From Brienomyrus brachyistius (taxonomy: Eukaryota > Chordata > Actinopteri > Osteoglossiformes > Mormyridae), in assembly GCF_023856365.1 (NCBI RefSeq), contig NC_064534.1, positions 13,536,536 through 13,600,535 of the forward strand: 64,000 nt of DNA. The letters are read 5' to 3'. Each line of letters begins with the position of its first letter. The first letter of the stretch is position 1. Below are positions 23,545 through 35,640 of this stretch, piece by piece. Made by a program: the position numbers and the translations under genes. The notes under the pieces are model-generated. The model did no database searches, was not told the DNA's origin, and saw nothing but the letters and a program-made list of their open reading frames with translations.

Positions 23545-24560
23545 TGGAAATGTGTCGGCCTCCAGAATCCGTCATGTTCCAGGTTCTGTTTGGAGACGTG
23601 TCTCCCTCCAGGATCACCCATGTGCCGGGTTCTGTTTGGAAACACGTGGGCCTCGAGAATCCGTCATGTTCCAGGTTCTGTTTGGAGACGCGTCAGCCTC
23701 CAGGACTGGTTGTGTTCCAAGTTCTGTTTGGAGACATATCTGCCTCCTGGATCTGTTATGTTCTGGGTTCTCTTTGGAGACATACTGGCCTCCAGGATTG
23801 GTTGTGTTCCGGGTTCTCTTTGGAGATGTGTGGACCTCCAGGATTGGTTGTGTTCCGGGTTCTCTTTGGAGATTTGTGGACCTCCAGGATTGGTTGTGTT
23901 CCGGGTTCTCTTTGGAGATGTGTGGACCTCCAGGATTGGTTGTGTTCCGGGTTCTCTTTGGAGATGTGTGGGCCTCCAGGATTGGTTGTGTTCCGGTTCT
24001 CTTTGGAGATGTGTGGGCCTCCAGGATTGGTTGTGTTCCGGGTTCTCTTTGGAGATTTATGGGCCTCCAGGATTGGTTGTGTTCCGGGTTCTCTTTGGAG
24101 ATGTGTGGGCCTCCAGGATTGGTTGTGTTCCGGGTTCTCTTTGGAGATTTGTGGGCCTCCAGGATTGGTTGTGTTCCAGGTTCTCTTTGGAGATGTGTGG
24201 GCCTCCAGGATTGGTTGTGTTCCGGGTTCTCTTTGGAGATATGTGGGCCTCCAGGATTGGTTGTGTTCCGGGTTCTCTTTGGAGATTTGTGGGCCTCCAG
24301 GATTGGTTGTGTTCCGGTTCTCTTTGGAGACATACTGGCCTCCAGGATTGGTTGTGTTCGGGTTCTCTTTGGAGATGTGTGGTCCTCCAGGATTGGTTGT
24401 GTTCGGGTTCTCTTTGGAGATGTGTGGTCCTCCAGAATGGGTGCTGTGCCGGGTTTGAAGACGTGCCTCCAGTATCAGTTGTGTGTCAGGTTCTGTTTGT
24501 AATCGCGCCAGCATCCAAGATCAGCCGAGTGCCGGGTTCTGTTTGGAGAGGCGTCAGCGT
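23545..24560. repeat. 46-bp minisatellite, about 20 copies
   Basis: The unit is roughly GGTTGTGTTCCGGGTTCTCT + TTGGAGATGTGTGGGCCTCC + AGGATT (46 bp). The central copies (23800-24330) are nearly identical apart from GTG/TTT/CAT variation after GGAGA and GGG/GAC/GTC before CTCC; the outer copies are clearly diverged (CTGTTTGGAGACGCGTC...). A few units have lost one G (45 bp). The unit lacks stops in several frames, and because 46 is 3n+1 each frame cycles through all three readings every 138 bp; this explains the 408-, 322- and 304-codon plus-strand and 239- and 252-codon minus-strand open frames. No protein family is recognisable. Confidence 0.95.
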
Positions 24561-25950
24561 CCCGACAACCACAGCGCACAATGTAAGCTGCGCAGACCCA
24601 GCCCTTATCAGGAGTGACGCCCGTTTACCTTGTCGGGCAGCTTCCCACTCGCACACACTGCCCCACTTCCTGAAGCGATAGTGCAGACCAGAGACGGGCA
24701 TCACGGAGGACAGGGCACACGGACCTTCCCTGCCTTCCTGGATCCATTCCAGCCACGGCCCTATCGGCCCTCAGAAGCTGCGGTCATCAGATACAGCCAC
24801 AGTGACCAGGGTCACGGAAATTTTGCCAATCTTGGCTGAGACCTCGTTTCCTCAAACTGGAGAGGTGGAGCAAAAATGACGGCACACAAAGTGTAACCCC
24901 CACCGGTCCTCATCATGGCCCTGACACGGCCCGCTAACTTGCTACAGCAGGACTTTGGCATTTCGAGTGAGGGTCAGCATAACTTCCTGGGCGGAGACCT
25001 GCACATTTCTCATCTGTGGATGACACCTGTCCCCCATGATGCGTAATAATGGGGGAAGGGCATGGAAGCCAAGGGGAAACGGAAGAAGGCAGGGAGTGGC
25101 GTGGACTGGGGGGTGGGGGGGCGGAGACTCAAAGTCAACACACGACTGATTCACTTGTTGCACTTATCTGATTCAAACCTCCACCAGGAGCCAAAACAAA
25201 CAGCGCTTTTCCTCATTCACACATGGGAGAACAGTTCCTGACAACCGCACAAACAGTGCCCATCTCTAAGGACGTGCTCGACATTTAGCAAGGGTGGTCA
25301 TCCCGGGCTCTGGGGCGGGAGAGAGGGCACTGACACCCTCCCTCATCATAAACAGATTACCTCTCCTCACCCCCCCGACTCTGAGTTACATTCTGAGGTC
25401 TGATAGTCCCTGTAGGCAGCTAAAGTGTGCATGCTATCACTGCAGGCTTAAAGAACAAGGCTGGACTATGTGAATTTGGACTATCAGGTTCCACTGAATA
25501 TGCAAAAAAGTGTGTAACCAGCATAAAGGTTATGTTGACTATCAGCCAGTGGTCACAGAGGTCCAGCATCTCCCCAGTAATAATCAATCAATCTGGTCTC
25601 CAGAAATGGGCTCCCCCAGCTAAGTGTAAGTTTGATCTTACGGTAAGGTGTAAAACATACCTTAAATTATACTTCGAAACTAGGTAGCTTTAAATCAGTG
25701 CTGTGTTCTTCGTCTGTTGCACCACTGCTACTTAAGTTATATCATAGGAGCTACTGAATAAAAATACTGTCACACAGAATGATGTTTTGACCATGGACAA
25801 CCAATCAATATCATTGTCTGATATTACTGGAACCAGCTGGCTGTTCCACATGTTTTGTTTGTGTCAAAGATTTTGGAATACTGTATGCACATCTGACATC
25901 TAGCCTCAGGAACGTCCTCCTACATAGGTTGTTTAAGATGAAAAATGCTT
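24561..25950. other. Intergenic stretch, no gene recognised
   Basis: No recognisable exon or repeat apart from short C runs (25370) and a G run (25107-25121). Confidence 0.45.
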
Positions 25951-25956
25951 GTACGC

Positions 25957-26038
25957 GCGCGCGCGCACACACACACACACACACGCGCGTACGCACACGC
26001 ACACACATACACACACACACACACATATATATATATAT
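25957..26038. repeat. GC/CA/TA compound microsatellite
   Basis: A purine-pyrimidine alternating tract of about 80 bp: GCGCGC, then CA repeats with CG interruptions, then TATATA. Fully alternating DNA of this kind can adopt Z-form. Confidence 0.85.
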
Positions 26039-26106
26039 GTTTTCTGGGTAACACTTTACTTGAAGAGGCACAAATAGTTACTACTGAAGTATAAATCATG
26101 AACAAA

Positions 26107-26375
26107 TATAGTGACTATTTGAGATAAAAGATGCGTCACGATTCAGTAATGATGATCAAACATGAGATCAGTATTAAACATGTTATTCATTACTTCCTTT
26201 AGTAGTTCACAAAGATTCACAGAATTAAATATAGAAATAAATATAGTAACTGCTTGGAATTATAGATGTGTCACTATTCATTAATGATAAACAAACATGA
26301 CATCATTATTTCATTTGTGATTTTCATTATTATTTCCTTCAGCAGTTCCTTCAGGAGTTGAGCCAAATGGCAAAG
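26107..26375. repeat. Two diverged tandem copies of a ~136-bp unit
   Basis: 'atagtgactatttgagataaaagatgcgtcac' at 26107 recurs as 'atagtaactgcttggaattatagatgtgtcac' at 26243, and 'atttccttcagcagttcc' repeats 'acttcctttagtagttc'. The preceding 'gggtaacactttacttgaag' (26046) is a common fish repeat motif. Confidence 0.65.
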
Positions 26376-26670
26376 CTCTCGATTTACCAGTCGATCTACG
26401 TTCCTGCCCTCACCTATGGTCATGAACTGTGGGTAGTGACTGAAAGAACGAGGTCGCGAATACAAGTGGCTGAAATGGGTTTCCTCTGCAGGGTGGCTGG
26501 GCTCTCCCTTAGAGATAGGGCGAGGAGCTCGGTCATTCGGGAGGGACTCAGAGTAGAGCCGCTGCTCCTCCGCATTGAGAGGAGCCAGATGAGGTGGCTC
26601 GGGCATCTGCTTAGGATGCCTCCTGGACGCCTCCCTGGTGAGGTGTTCCGGGCATGTCCCACTGGGACAA
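26364..26670 (+). mobile_element. Non-LTR retrotransposon (LINE) ORF2 fragment, C-terminal of reverse transcriptase
   Basis: The translated frame contains AKLSIYQSIYVPALTYGHEL, then AEMGFLCRVAGLSLRDRARS and RIERSQMRWLGHLLRMPPGR followed by LPGEVFRACPTG. These are the well-known C-terminal segments of ORF2 of an abundant fish LINE. The similarity stops abruptly after CPTG. It is a short dead fragment; the open frame extends a little further by chance. Confidence 0.9.
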
Positions 26671-26759
26671 GTTATCGACAGGTAGTCAGCCAACAGTGTA
26701 TGAACCTCCCAACAGTGTACCGTCAAACTTCATTCACTTTACCTGTGAAAAAATGTTAA

Positions 26760-29634
26760 CAGATTAACAGTTAGCAAAACTAAATTTAGCGGAAGATAAT
26801 TGGTCCGCTAGTGGTTTCTAGCGGAAACGCTAGTCCACTAATGAAAATTTTGCTTTGCTAATTAGCAGCTAGCGGAACCCTGCTACCACTGCATCAATCA
26901 CTATCTTTTTCTGTCTTGTTATGTCAAGATCACAACTTACTTTTCTCATGGTCTCAACATAGCAGAAGTTGTTTTCTAGAGATCACAAAACAAAAGTTAT
27001 CTCAGGAAAACAAAAGTTGTAATTAGACATGGAAACCGTTTTTGTCAAGAGAAAGAGGGAAGTGAATTCCACTAAAAATGCCATGGCTGAATCTGGGCAT
27101 TTTTTTTTTACATTCCCACTGAAAATCTAAAATTCCACCCATCTGCTACACATAAGGGGGGGATTTTTCCCCAGTTGTTAGGAAAGAATTTCAAGCCTTT
27201 AAGGGTTGTCTTTGATGGACTTACGTAGCATTGTTATTTAGGGAATTATTACTTTTAAATGTAACAGTGACAGTAAAACTGTATCTTATACTATTATGGT
27301 TAAACTTTGTGATTATCCGTGGTCCACATGCATGCCAAACCATGGGGGGGTGGGATGAGGAATGAAGGATCAACTACAGTCTGGCACAGCACGAGTACGT
27401 TTATGAACCTTGTGGTCATTTCGTAGTGGTAAAGTTAGATAGACATTTATTGTGGGTGCTTGACATTCGTTCTGCCGCATGAGATGCCTGAGCTCAAGGA
27501 ATACAAACTGGAGTCGTGTGAAACAACAGCAGGGTGATGAATTTTTCTAGCTCGTCAGCTAACATTAGTTGACTAGACTGAGACTGACATGTCAAACTGG
27601 TGACTTAGTTGTATCCTAAATCAGCAGAAAAAGTAATAAGTTATTAAAATGATCTCTGATGTTTTATTATTATTATTATTATTATGATTTTACAAAGGAC
27701 ATTACGGCTAATGTAATAAGTGTAAATATTACATTATAACTTAATGTTACATAGAAACTATCTGTGTGGTACAACCAAATATTTTTATATCTTGAACTCA
27801 AACAAAGGGGCAGTTCACATCCATCATAGTCTATGATCAGACTAAGGCTTAGGTGCTACAACCCACTGCAAAGCTATAAGAAAGGTCAGCGCACCTGCTC
27901 ATCATCAGACAATCTGAAATTGGTTGTCACTCATTTTGAAACCCTTATCAGCAATATCAGGGTTCCCGTAGCACTCGTGCTCGGATCAGGAAACTGGAGA
28001 CGGCCTCAAAGAGGTCAGGGGAGACTCCCTTTCGAGATAAATATCACAGCATACGCGTAGGAATCCTTCATCCTTCAGATACACAGAGTATTTTCTGATG
28101 TTGTGGCGGAGGAATATTGTGACGAGCTAGTCTACACTGAGCAGACATTTGAAGTTAGCAAACAAATATATCCTAATGATGTAAGATCACCTTAAGAAAT
28201 TGTGACCTTAACTTTGTTTAAGGTGCATATTTAATCATTTTCTTTGGTTTCGCAGGAAACTACTGGGTGATAAAAAAATCTGTGGGTGAAAGTCCAGAAA
28301 TAAAATGGCCAATCTGAGCAACACACTCTCCCCTCCACAAAAGATCTGCATCTAGAAGTCAAAAGTTAGGAGGAAGCAAAGGACCACACAGTATGTTGCG
28401 TGTGACCCTTGCATCCTGGAACGGATGATGGTCCGGCACAGAGCAAACAGAAAAGCTCCACACAGTGAGAATCAGGGAGGAACCTTGGATAGTAACAGCA
28501 GTTTCAAAGAGTACAATGAGACCCACCAACACAGACCAGAAGTCTGGCTAGAGACACTACCCCGTTTTATCTTCAGGCTAAGTGACCGTCTAGTTGTTTC
28601 AGTCACCCCCAGGGCATTGTGGGATGTGCAGCGTGACTGTCGGTGTCTATGAGTAATGGGGGAGGGGGGTGTAGTGGCTTGCCAAAGGGAACAAGACTGC
28701 ATTAATGTGAGTCACACCGATGTCAGACAACATCCGAGACCATAGACAAAAACGGTACTCCTGTGAAAAATTCATGGGATGAAAGGAAGCCAATGAGTCT
28801 GCATTCAGCTACAGCGCACGTAAGCTGCGGGAGGAGCTGTCACAGGACAAGAGGGCTGACTCAAGACACGCTCTCCACTGCGTCATGTCTTGAAGACAAA
28901 TGCATTAGCATAAACTTGTCCATAGCCCAATTCACATTAAGTTGCCAATGTTTCCAGAAGAGGCTCAACGTCACTTTGCCCGTGTCAACTTACAGGGACC
29001 ATTAAGAAGGTTTTTTTTTTTTTTCCACAAGAAAGTCCTTCATCCATAAAATGAGGATACGGGCCTGTGATTCCAGGGCTGGTAAAATAAGAGGAAGAGT
29101 GCAAGACTTACTGGGCTCCTCATCTCACGTGGCAGGGAACACAAGAGCCCGGCGCCATGCAAGCCTGAGTGCGTCATGGCCTTTTGTCGTCAAAAAACAA
29201 GGTAACAGTGCCTAGAGCGGTGGCTCTAGTGTTCATTGGCATCAGAGGTGAGTCACGCCAAGGTGGGTGGGAGCCGCTCTAGGGACATGGGGAAGTCATA
29301 CAGACGTACAGGGTTCCTTTAGAGTCCACCACAATGCTTCCCATCACCACCCACCCCCACACCCATGCTCTGATCTCTGGCCAGAGTGAGGCCATCCTCT
29401 TAAGGAGCTTGGCACAGCGTAGCCTTGAGTCTACCTTAAGCCCCGACACCCGCCTCCTCTCTGCTGATGGACTTTCTCCTCGGACCAGCGATGTCACCTT
29501 CCCTGCAGGCTCCTGCAACCTTCCCTTCATCATCACCTTTCCATCAGGGATTAAATACAGGCCTGTAGGAAACTTCCATCCAGGCTACTCAGAGTGGAGC
29601 AGGAAAGGAACTGCACTGTGATATCCATGTGCGG
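26760..29634. other. Stretch without recognisable gene
   Basis: The first 130 bp (26760-26890) are rich in GCTAGCGG/CCGCTAG blocks in both orientations and look like the end of a DNA transposon. The rest shows scattered short open frames with no recognisable domain; T12-type and G8 runs occur at 29011 and 27343. Confidence 0.4.
27664..27686. repeat. ATT microsatellite
   Basis: About seven ATT repeats. Confidence 0.8.
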
Positions 29635-29870
29635 GTCACACATACACACACGCACACACAGTCGTGTAATCATATCTTTTTGGGAACCACTCATTCATTT
29701 CTATGGGAAAAATGCTAATGCTAACACCTTAAGTTTACCATGCCAGGAAACCGGTCCCCACAAGGTAAAAAAAAAAGGGTATTCATCACGTTGTAGGGAC
29801 ATTTGGTCTCTACAAGGTAAGGTATATCTGGGCCACACACACACTCACACACACACACACACACGCACCA
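29635..29870. repeat. CA-flanked GTGGGGAC repeat, copy 3
   Basis: It has CA runs at both ends (29640-29660 and 29838-29866), 'tcgtgtaatcatatctttttggg', 'cattcatttctatgggaaaaatgctaatgct' and 'ggtccccacaaggta'. The most complete of the three copies. Confidence 0.7.
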
Positions 29871-30164
29871 CCTCATCATTTCAGCAGCACGTGATTGCTA
29901 ACATAAAGGGGAAATCCTGCTGTTAATGCCAGATTACCGAGGGATGTAATCGAAGATAAAAACATAATCCATCCATTCACAGGGCTGAAAATTTGCAAGC
30001 AGCCATTGTTCTGAGATAGCCATCATGGTCATGCAGAGTTCACTTACAGGTCTTCGCCCTTCAGTGTCCCTGTTCCTTACTCTTGAGTGACAGCTGTTTA
30101 GAACTTGTATATGCCCTGAACCCTATAAAGAAGCTGGATAGAAACTTGCAACTGCCTACGGCCT

Positions 30165-30745
30165 TGCTTTCTTTTAGAGGACTTATATTTCAGCATCACA
30201 CTGCCTCTCCTAATTGCCATTAAAACAACTTATGTTCCAGTACCTCACTGCCTCTCCAAACTACCTTTATAGGAATTATACTCCAGTTCCCTACTGCCTC
30301 TCCAAGCAGTCTTTAGAGGAGTTATGTTCCAGCACTCCACTGCCTTTCCTTACTGCCTTTAGAGGAATTATGTTCCAACACCTCACTACCTCTCCTAGCA
30401 GCCTTTAGAGGAATTATGTTCCAGCACCCCACTGCCACTCCTAGCAGCCTTTAGACCAGTTATGTTCCAACACCCCACTGCCTCTCCTAGCAGCCTTTAG
30501 AGGAATTATGTTCCAGCACCCCACTGCCACCCCTAGCAGCCTTTAGACCAGTTATGTTCCAACACCTAACTGCCTCTCCTAAGTGGCTTTAGAGGAATTA
30601 TATTCAAATTCCCTACTGCCTCTCACAGCAGCCTTTAGACTAATTATGTTCCAGTTCCCTGATGCCTCTCCTAGCAGCCTTTAGACCAATTATGTTTCAG
30701 CTTCATACTGCCTCTCCTAGCAGCTGTTAGACTAATTACCTTCCA
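30165..30745. repeat. Second 46-bp minisatellite, about 12 copies
   Basis: The unit is roughly CCTTTAGAGGAATTATGTTC + CAGCACCCCACTGCCTCTCC + TAGCAG (46 bp; AGCAG starts at 30397 and 30443). Alternation of AGAGGAATT and AGACCAGTT and of CCTCTCC and CCACTCC between units suggests a two-unit higher-order repeat in the middle of the array. It has no sequence relation to the array at 23545. Confidence 0.92.
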
Positions 30746-31964
30746 CTTTGGCACAGTGGCAAACTATCAATACTGCCCTCTTGAGCATCTGAGTTTCAAG
30801 CCTTTTTGCATGACATTGACAGCAAATTTACAACATTTAGGTGAAATAAACATATTCCTGTGCCCTTAGTCACACATACATAATTAAGAATTATGACCTA
30901 CACTAACTTCTGCAATCTGATGTGATGGCACTACCAGAATGTCAGTGTAATTGTACTTGGCAGCATAGCAGAGCTGAGTCTGGACAGGAAACCCAAGTGA
31001 CTCTACCTACACTCTATATCAAACTACCCTGAACAGTGCCTTCTTCCCCAAGAGCATCTGCTTCCATTGCTCCCCAAAATCGTTTCTAGCATAAACCAAA
31101 GAGAAGCTTAGGCCCTGACACTGAGGGACTGGAAACCTTGCATGGCCTGTGCAAGCTCTATTGGATCAGCACCAGGAGAGATGGTATAGTGATCCCGTGC
31201 AGTCCACTAACCCCCAACTTCCTCGGGAAAACAGTCTGCTTCCTCCCGCGGGTCTTGTTTGTGGCACAACCCTCTCCTCGGCCGGACAAGGATGGGCTCC
31301 GTGAATGCTTCATACCAAGCGGTCACGGAAACACTGATCAGGAACAGGCTGCAACCCCCCCCCCCCCCCCAACCCGCTTGGTATTCTCTCCCACGTGGGA
31401 CGCCATACAGAAAGCCTCACTCACTGAAGTCAATGACTTTTCTCTTGACCTTTATCCTTAAAAAATTCTGTGTGGATGACCGATTGGTTGTCACGGGAGC
31501 TGTTTGCGAGGGACAATGTGGATGACCACCGTGGGCTGAGTCCGATGACGTCTTTGTAGTTTTATAATAGCACAGACGTGTGCTGCTCACGTAAGCCAAA
31601 CGACAATGAATGAAAGGATGACCGTCCCCTTTACGTCGAACGCTCAGCTGACTATTCTTTTTCTTTTTTCCTGGGTAAAATTTAACATGCCTTTCAGCCA
31701 AATTCTGGTCATTGTCCCGTCCCATATCAACCAAGTGCACATTCACATAAAAAAAAAAAACACATTTCCTTGAAGCCACCCTTGGAATATCATTAAACAC
31801 AAACATGAAGCATAAAACCTGAAGCTAAGAAGTAATCACAAGCCCAAAAGAACTGTGATAAAATAAAAAGCATTATTAGAAAAGTTCCAAAGTGAGAAAA
31901 ACAACTCATCACAATGTAACTTCTTAACGCTGATCATTTATTTTAACATGATTTACCCCCTGGC
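30746..31964. other. Stretch without recognisable gene
   Basis: No exon recognised. It contains a C14 run (31357-31370). Confidence 0.4.
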
Positions 31965-32370
31965 TAGGTGCCTGTACGTTGGGGTTTACCGAGGTGGACG
32001 AGAGGGTAGCCTCCCTTCGCCTTCGGGTGGGGGGACGGGTCCTGACTGTTGTTTGCACTTATGCGCCAAACGGCAGTTCAGAATACCCACCCTTTTTGGA
32101 GTCCTTGGAAGGGGTGTTGGAGAACGCTCCTCCTGGGGACTCTTGTTCTGCTGGGGGACTTCAATGCTCACGTGGGCAATGACAGTGAGACCTGGAGGGA
32201 CGTGATTGGGAGGAACGCCCCCCCGATCTGAACCAGAGCGGTGCTTTGTTATTGGACTTCTGTGCTCATCATGGATTGTCCATAATGAACACCATGTTCA
32301 AGCATAAGGGTGTCCATATGTGCACTTGGCACCAGGACACTCTAGGCCGCAGTTCGATGATCGATTTACC
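31965..32370 (+). mobile_element. LINE ORF2 endonuclease-domain fragment
   Basis: The frame encodes TEVDERVASLRLRVGGRVLT then VVCTYAPNGSSEYPPFLESL. After a frameshift come 'gggacttcaatgctcacgtgggcaatgac' (GDFNAHVGND) and 'atgaacaccatgttcaagcataag' (MNTMFKHK), then 'tgcacttggcaccaggacact' (CTWHQDT). These are successive blocks of the apurinic-endonuclease-like domain of fish LINEs. GDFN is the catalytic-domain signature. The copy is frameshifted and truncated at both ends. Confidence 0.88.
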
Positions 32371-35300
32371 TGCCAAGTACTTTCATAAAATCTCAATGGC
32401 AGGCATGTCCCATAAATTATAATGTGGCATCATGTAAAAGGTGAACATCCTCGTTGCTAAGAAAATATTCATTTCCTCACCAAATCAGAAAGCTGAGACA
32501 CGCCCTTGCACTGAATGCGACTCTCAGTTTTTTCACCAAGTTTTTTCCACCATAGCTGACAAACTGAAATGGTAGCAATAAAAATATTTTGAGCCAGAGA
32601 AAACTGCACCAAATGAAGAAGCCACACAAAGCCCCTTTTCCTAATCTGAAAATAGCATCAGGCTTTAGTCCAAGGCTGATTTACCGTCTAAGTCACATCT
32701 TTTTAAATGCTCCTGATCAGGCTCATATTCACTCGTAAAATAGAGGGAACAACCAAACTCATGATGAGATGCAAAAAAAGGTTCTTTTTCATGAACCCAA
32801 AAACATTCTTTCTCAAAAAGCACAGGAAACTGGTAGATGAGGGAAACAAGGTAGTTTGCTGGGTAGCAGGGTTGCTTCATCAGCACGAGTTTCCTCTGGG
32901 ATCTCCAGTTTCCTCTAGAAGGTCAGGTGAGGTCTCTAAATTTCCCATAGTATGTGTGATGGACTGGTCACCAAGTATGACTCCATGCCATGGGCCCTAC
33001 ACTTCCTAAGATTGGTTCCTGGCCCACCTAGAACCGTGCACTCAAGAAGTGGTTAAGGGAAATGGATGGATGAACGCCAACATTTCCTAGGCTCGCTATA
33101 TTGTTCTGGAGCTGAGAATCTACTGCAGCATCTATCTGGAGCATCATTGCACTGAGCACCAGCAGCCACACTTAGACGGTCCCATCTGCATCTGCTGTGA
33201 GACAGATTTCCGCTACGGACCCTTACTTTTTGCTGATACCAACAGCAGCAGAAAAGCAAGAGATGTCCTATGGAAATGAGAGATAAGCCGAGGATTCCAT
33301 CACACAGGGTGAAGGCGCGAAGCCCTTCAGGAAGCAGCACTCAGGACGGCTAGATTCAGAGTGTTCCGTGTGGCCCAAAAAAGGCCATCCCTACAGGGGG
33401 AGAAAGTCTTTCAGGGGCCCAGACACTAGGGGGGGGGTTTGCAAGAGTGTGTGAATGTTGATAATGATAGCTTTGGTTTGGGGGGGGCTATTCAGTTGAA
33501 TTTTTCATGGTACCAGTCATGTCTTTGGGAGGCCCTCGTTTAAACTCTGCCAAAAATGTCCCCTAAAATAATCCCCCACTGTCCAGCAACATCAAGATTC
33601 ACTGTCTGGCCAGACCTAACACACTGATTGCCCCCAGCCCCCTCTTGGCGGTAAAATTAGCTGATGGGTTAGCACTCCTGGCAGGGCGCCCTCCCCCTCA
33701 CTCCCGCAGCAGACCCTTGACACTGGGCTCCTGTCTCCACTTTCCGACGACGGTCTTCGGGCCCATAAAACGTAATTATGCTTAACAGAGTCTTGTAATG
33801 CGACGGTTAACTGCGATCTGCAGTCTTTCTGTTGTATTTGAGTCCCGGTGCTGGGCTGGCTCCCTCGAACCGGGCTCGCGCTCCATGAGTGGGAACTCAG
33901 TTTCCGACGACTGATCTCGTTAAGTCCAATGGAAAATTCTTTAAGCTTTCTCAATGGATTGTTAAAAATTGGAAGTGGGAGGTGGGGGGACAGAAAAGCT
34001 ACAAAACACTTAACAATTCTTGAATTCCGCTTCCAGCCACTAAAAAAAAGGATAGATCCCATTAATAGAATGGTGGTGATACGTAACATGGAGGCCAAGC
34101 TTACCGTGTGAAGAGTAGACGAGATTTTACTGATCTTATTACAAAAAGGTAGGCCGAAATACTATGACAGAAGCTGACACACTGGAGGTGTCGCCCTCTA
34201 TTGGAGACAATTTAAACTACATGTGTCTCCAGTAGGCCCTTATTTTCACACTGCATGACTGGTTCGCTCTTTGTAACAGAACTTTTTCAGGAGTTATTGT
34301 TCCCATTCAAGAGGGGTATCTGGAAAATCATATAAAACATGACAAGAAGGACATCATTTGTGACATAAGTGTTTTATGACACCCAAAAGGGTCAAGCATT
34401 TTAGCATATTGGTCTGTGAAACATGAGCTTTGTGTGCGCATGTGTGTGTGTCTGGAGATATATGGTGAGAGAAGAATATAATTTAGATTTGAAGGAGTAA
34501 ACATGATTGTCCTTCAGAGGTCAAATGAAGATTTTCCAGATGCTTTATTAAGGTAATTACCAAATGCCACATTTTGGGAAACCATTATGTAGTATATCAT
34601 GCATAATAATATTTTTTAAAGTCTGGTAGAGAGGGAGGCCTTCATGTACTCACAACCTGCTTTTTTCATTACAGTGACAAGGCCGGAAGTTCGGAAAAAG
34701 CCCTGATATCTGGGCTGCAGAAATCCCCGTCACACGGCTCTGATCCAGTCAGCCTTCTGACGCTGGCTTAGCCTGTGATGAAGCCTGGCTCATTAAGGCA
34801 CCGAAACAGCGCCTTCCTCCTGAAATGAGGCTTAAGTTAAAGCCTCATACATATCTCAGGCTTTTGCAGACGCATAATCTCACTGGACATGGAGTAATTG
34901 GGCTCGTCGCTTTAACACTAAACCAAAACTGTCCTACCCAAGGGACACAGAAGACACGAAGTACTGGCCACACTAGGCTAAGATGTTTAACGTCTGGGAA
35001 CTGACTACCATAAAAACGGAATACTTTCTATGCGGATTACGCAGCAGAATGCATTATGCTGTTTTACTGCTAAAGCCTGAATCTGCAGTGCTCCACCCAA
35101 AACAGAACTTAGTTTACTGCTGACAATTTGACACTCACTTTATTTCACATCAACATAATTTCTGGAAGATCTTTGACCAGTCACTCTGCTGACTGCATCT
35201 TATTCGTGTGGCCTGCAGACGATGGGACTTGATGATTAAGGCTAAGGTTTCATCCTAGTGCTACACATTTAGTAGTGATGTTACACTCATGCAAAGCGCA

Positions 35301-35574
35301 GTGTCCACTTGACAACCCTGTGACTGGACTCATATTTATTTTCAGGTTATAAGTTTACTGGGCAACTATTCCAATCCATTTACTGTAGGCCCCTGTACAT
35401 TAGCAAAGGAAACAAATGTGGATGGGGATTCCCAAAGCTATCTAGATTAGCAGTAATCAGACTACCTAGATTATCTGAAAATTAATCCACGAATGCTGTT
35501 TTTAAGGGTGCCGTTTTCTGAGGCAGATGACTGATGCAATGCAGAGTCACACAATATAATTAGGTATATCTAAA
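32371..35574. other. Stretch without recognisable gene
   Basis: No exon recognised. 32995-33065 holds a small piece of a dispersed repeat ('gaagtggttaagggaaatggatggatg'). 34650-34960 is balanced in composition, free of simple repeats, and a candidate conserved non-coding segment. Confidence 0.4.
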
Positions 35575-35640
35575 ATCCATCCATCCAACCATCCATCCAT
35601 CCATGCATCCATTCATCTATCTATCCATCCATCCCATCTC
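35575..35640. repeat. CATC microsatellite
   Basis: Imperfect CCAT/CATC tetranucleotide repeats. Confidence 0.8.

Noticed and set aside
23455..24681. A 408-codon open frame and four overlapping long frames
   Set aside because: All are produced by the 46-bp minisatellite lacking stops in several registers; no domain or codon bias. That 408 equals the ido1 length is coincidence.
33053..33340. A minus-strand frame with a membrane-like hydrophobic stretch (ILGLSLISIGHLLLFCCCWY)
   Set aside because: No recognisable family, no flanking exons with matching splice sites, and it overlaps a dispersed-repeat tail; probably chance.
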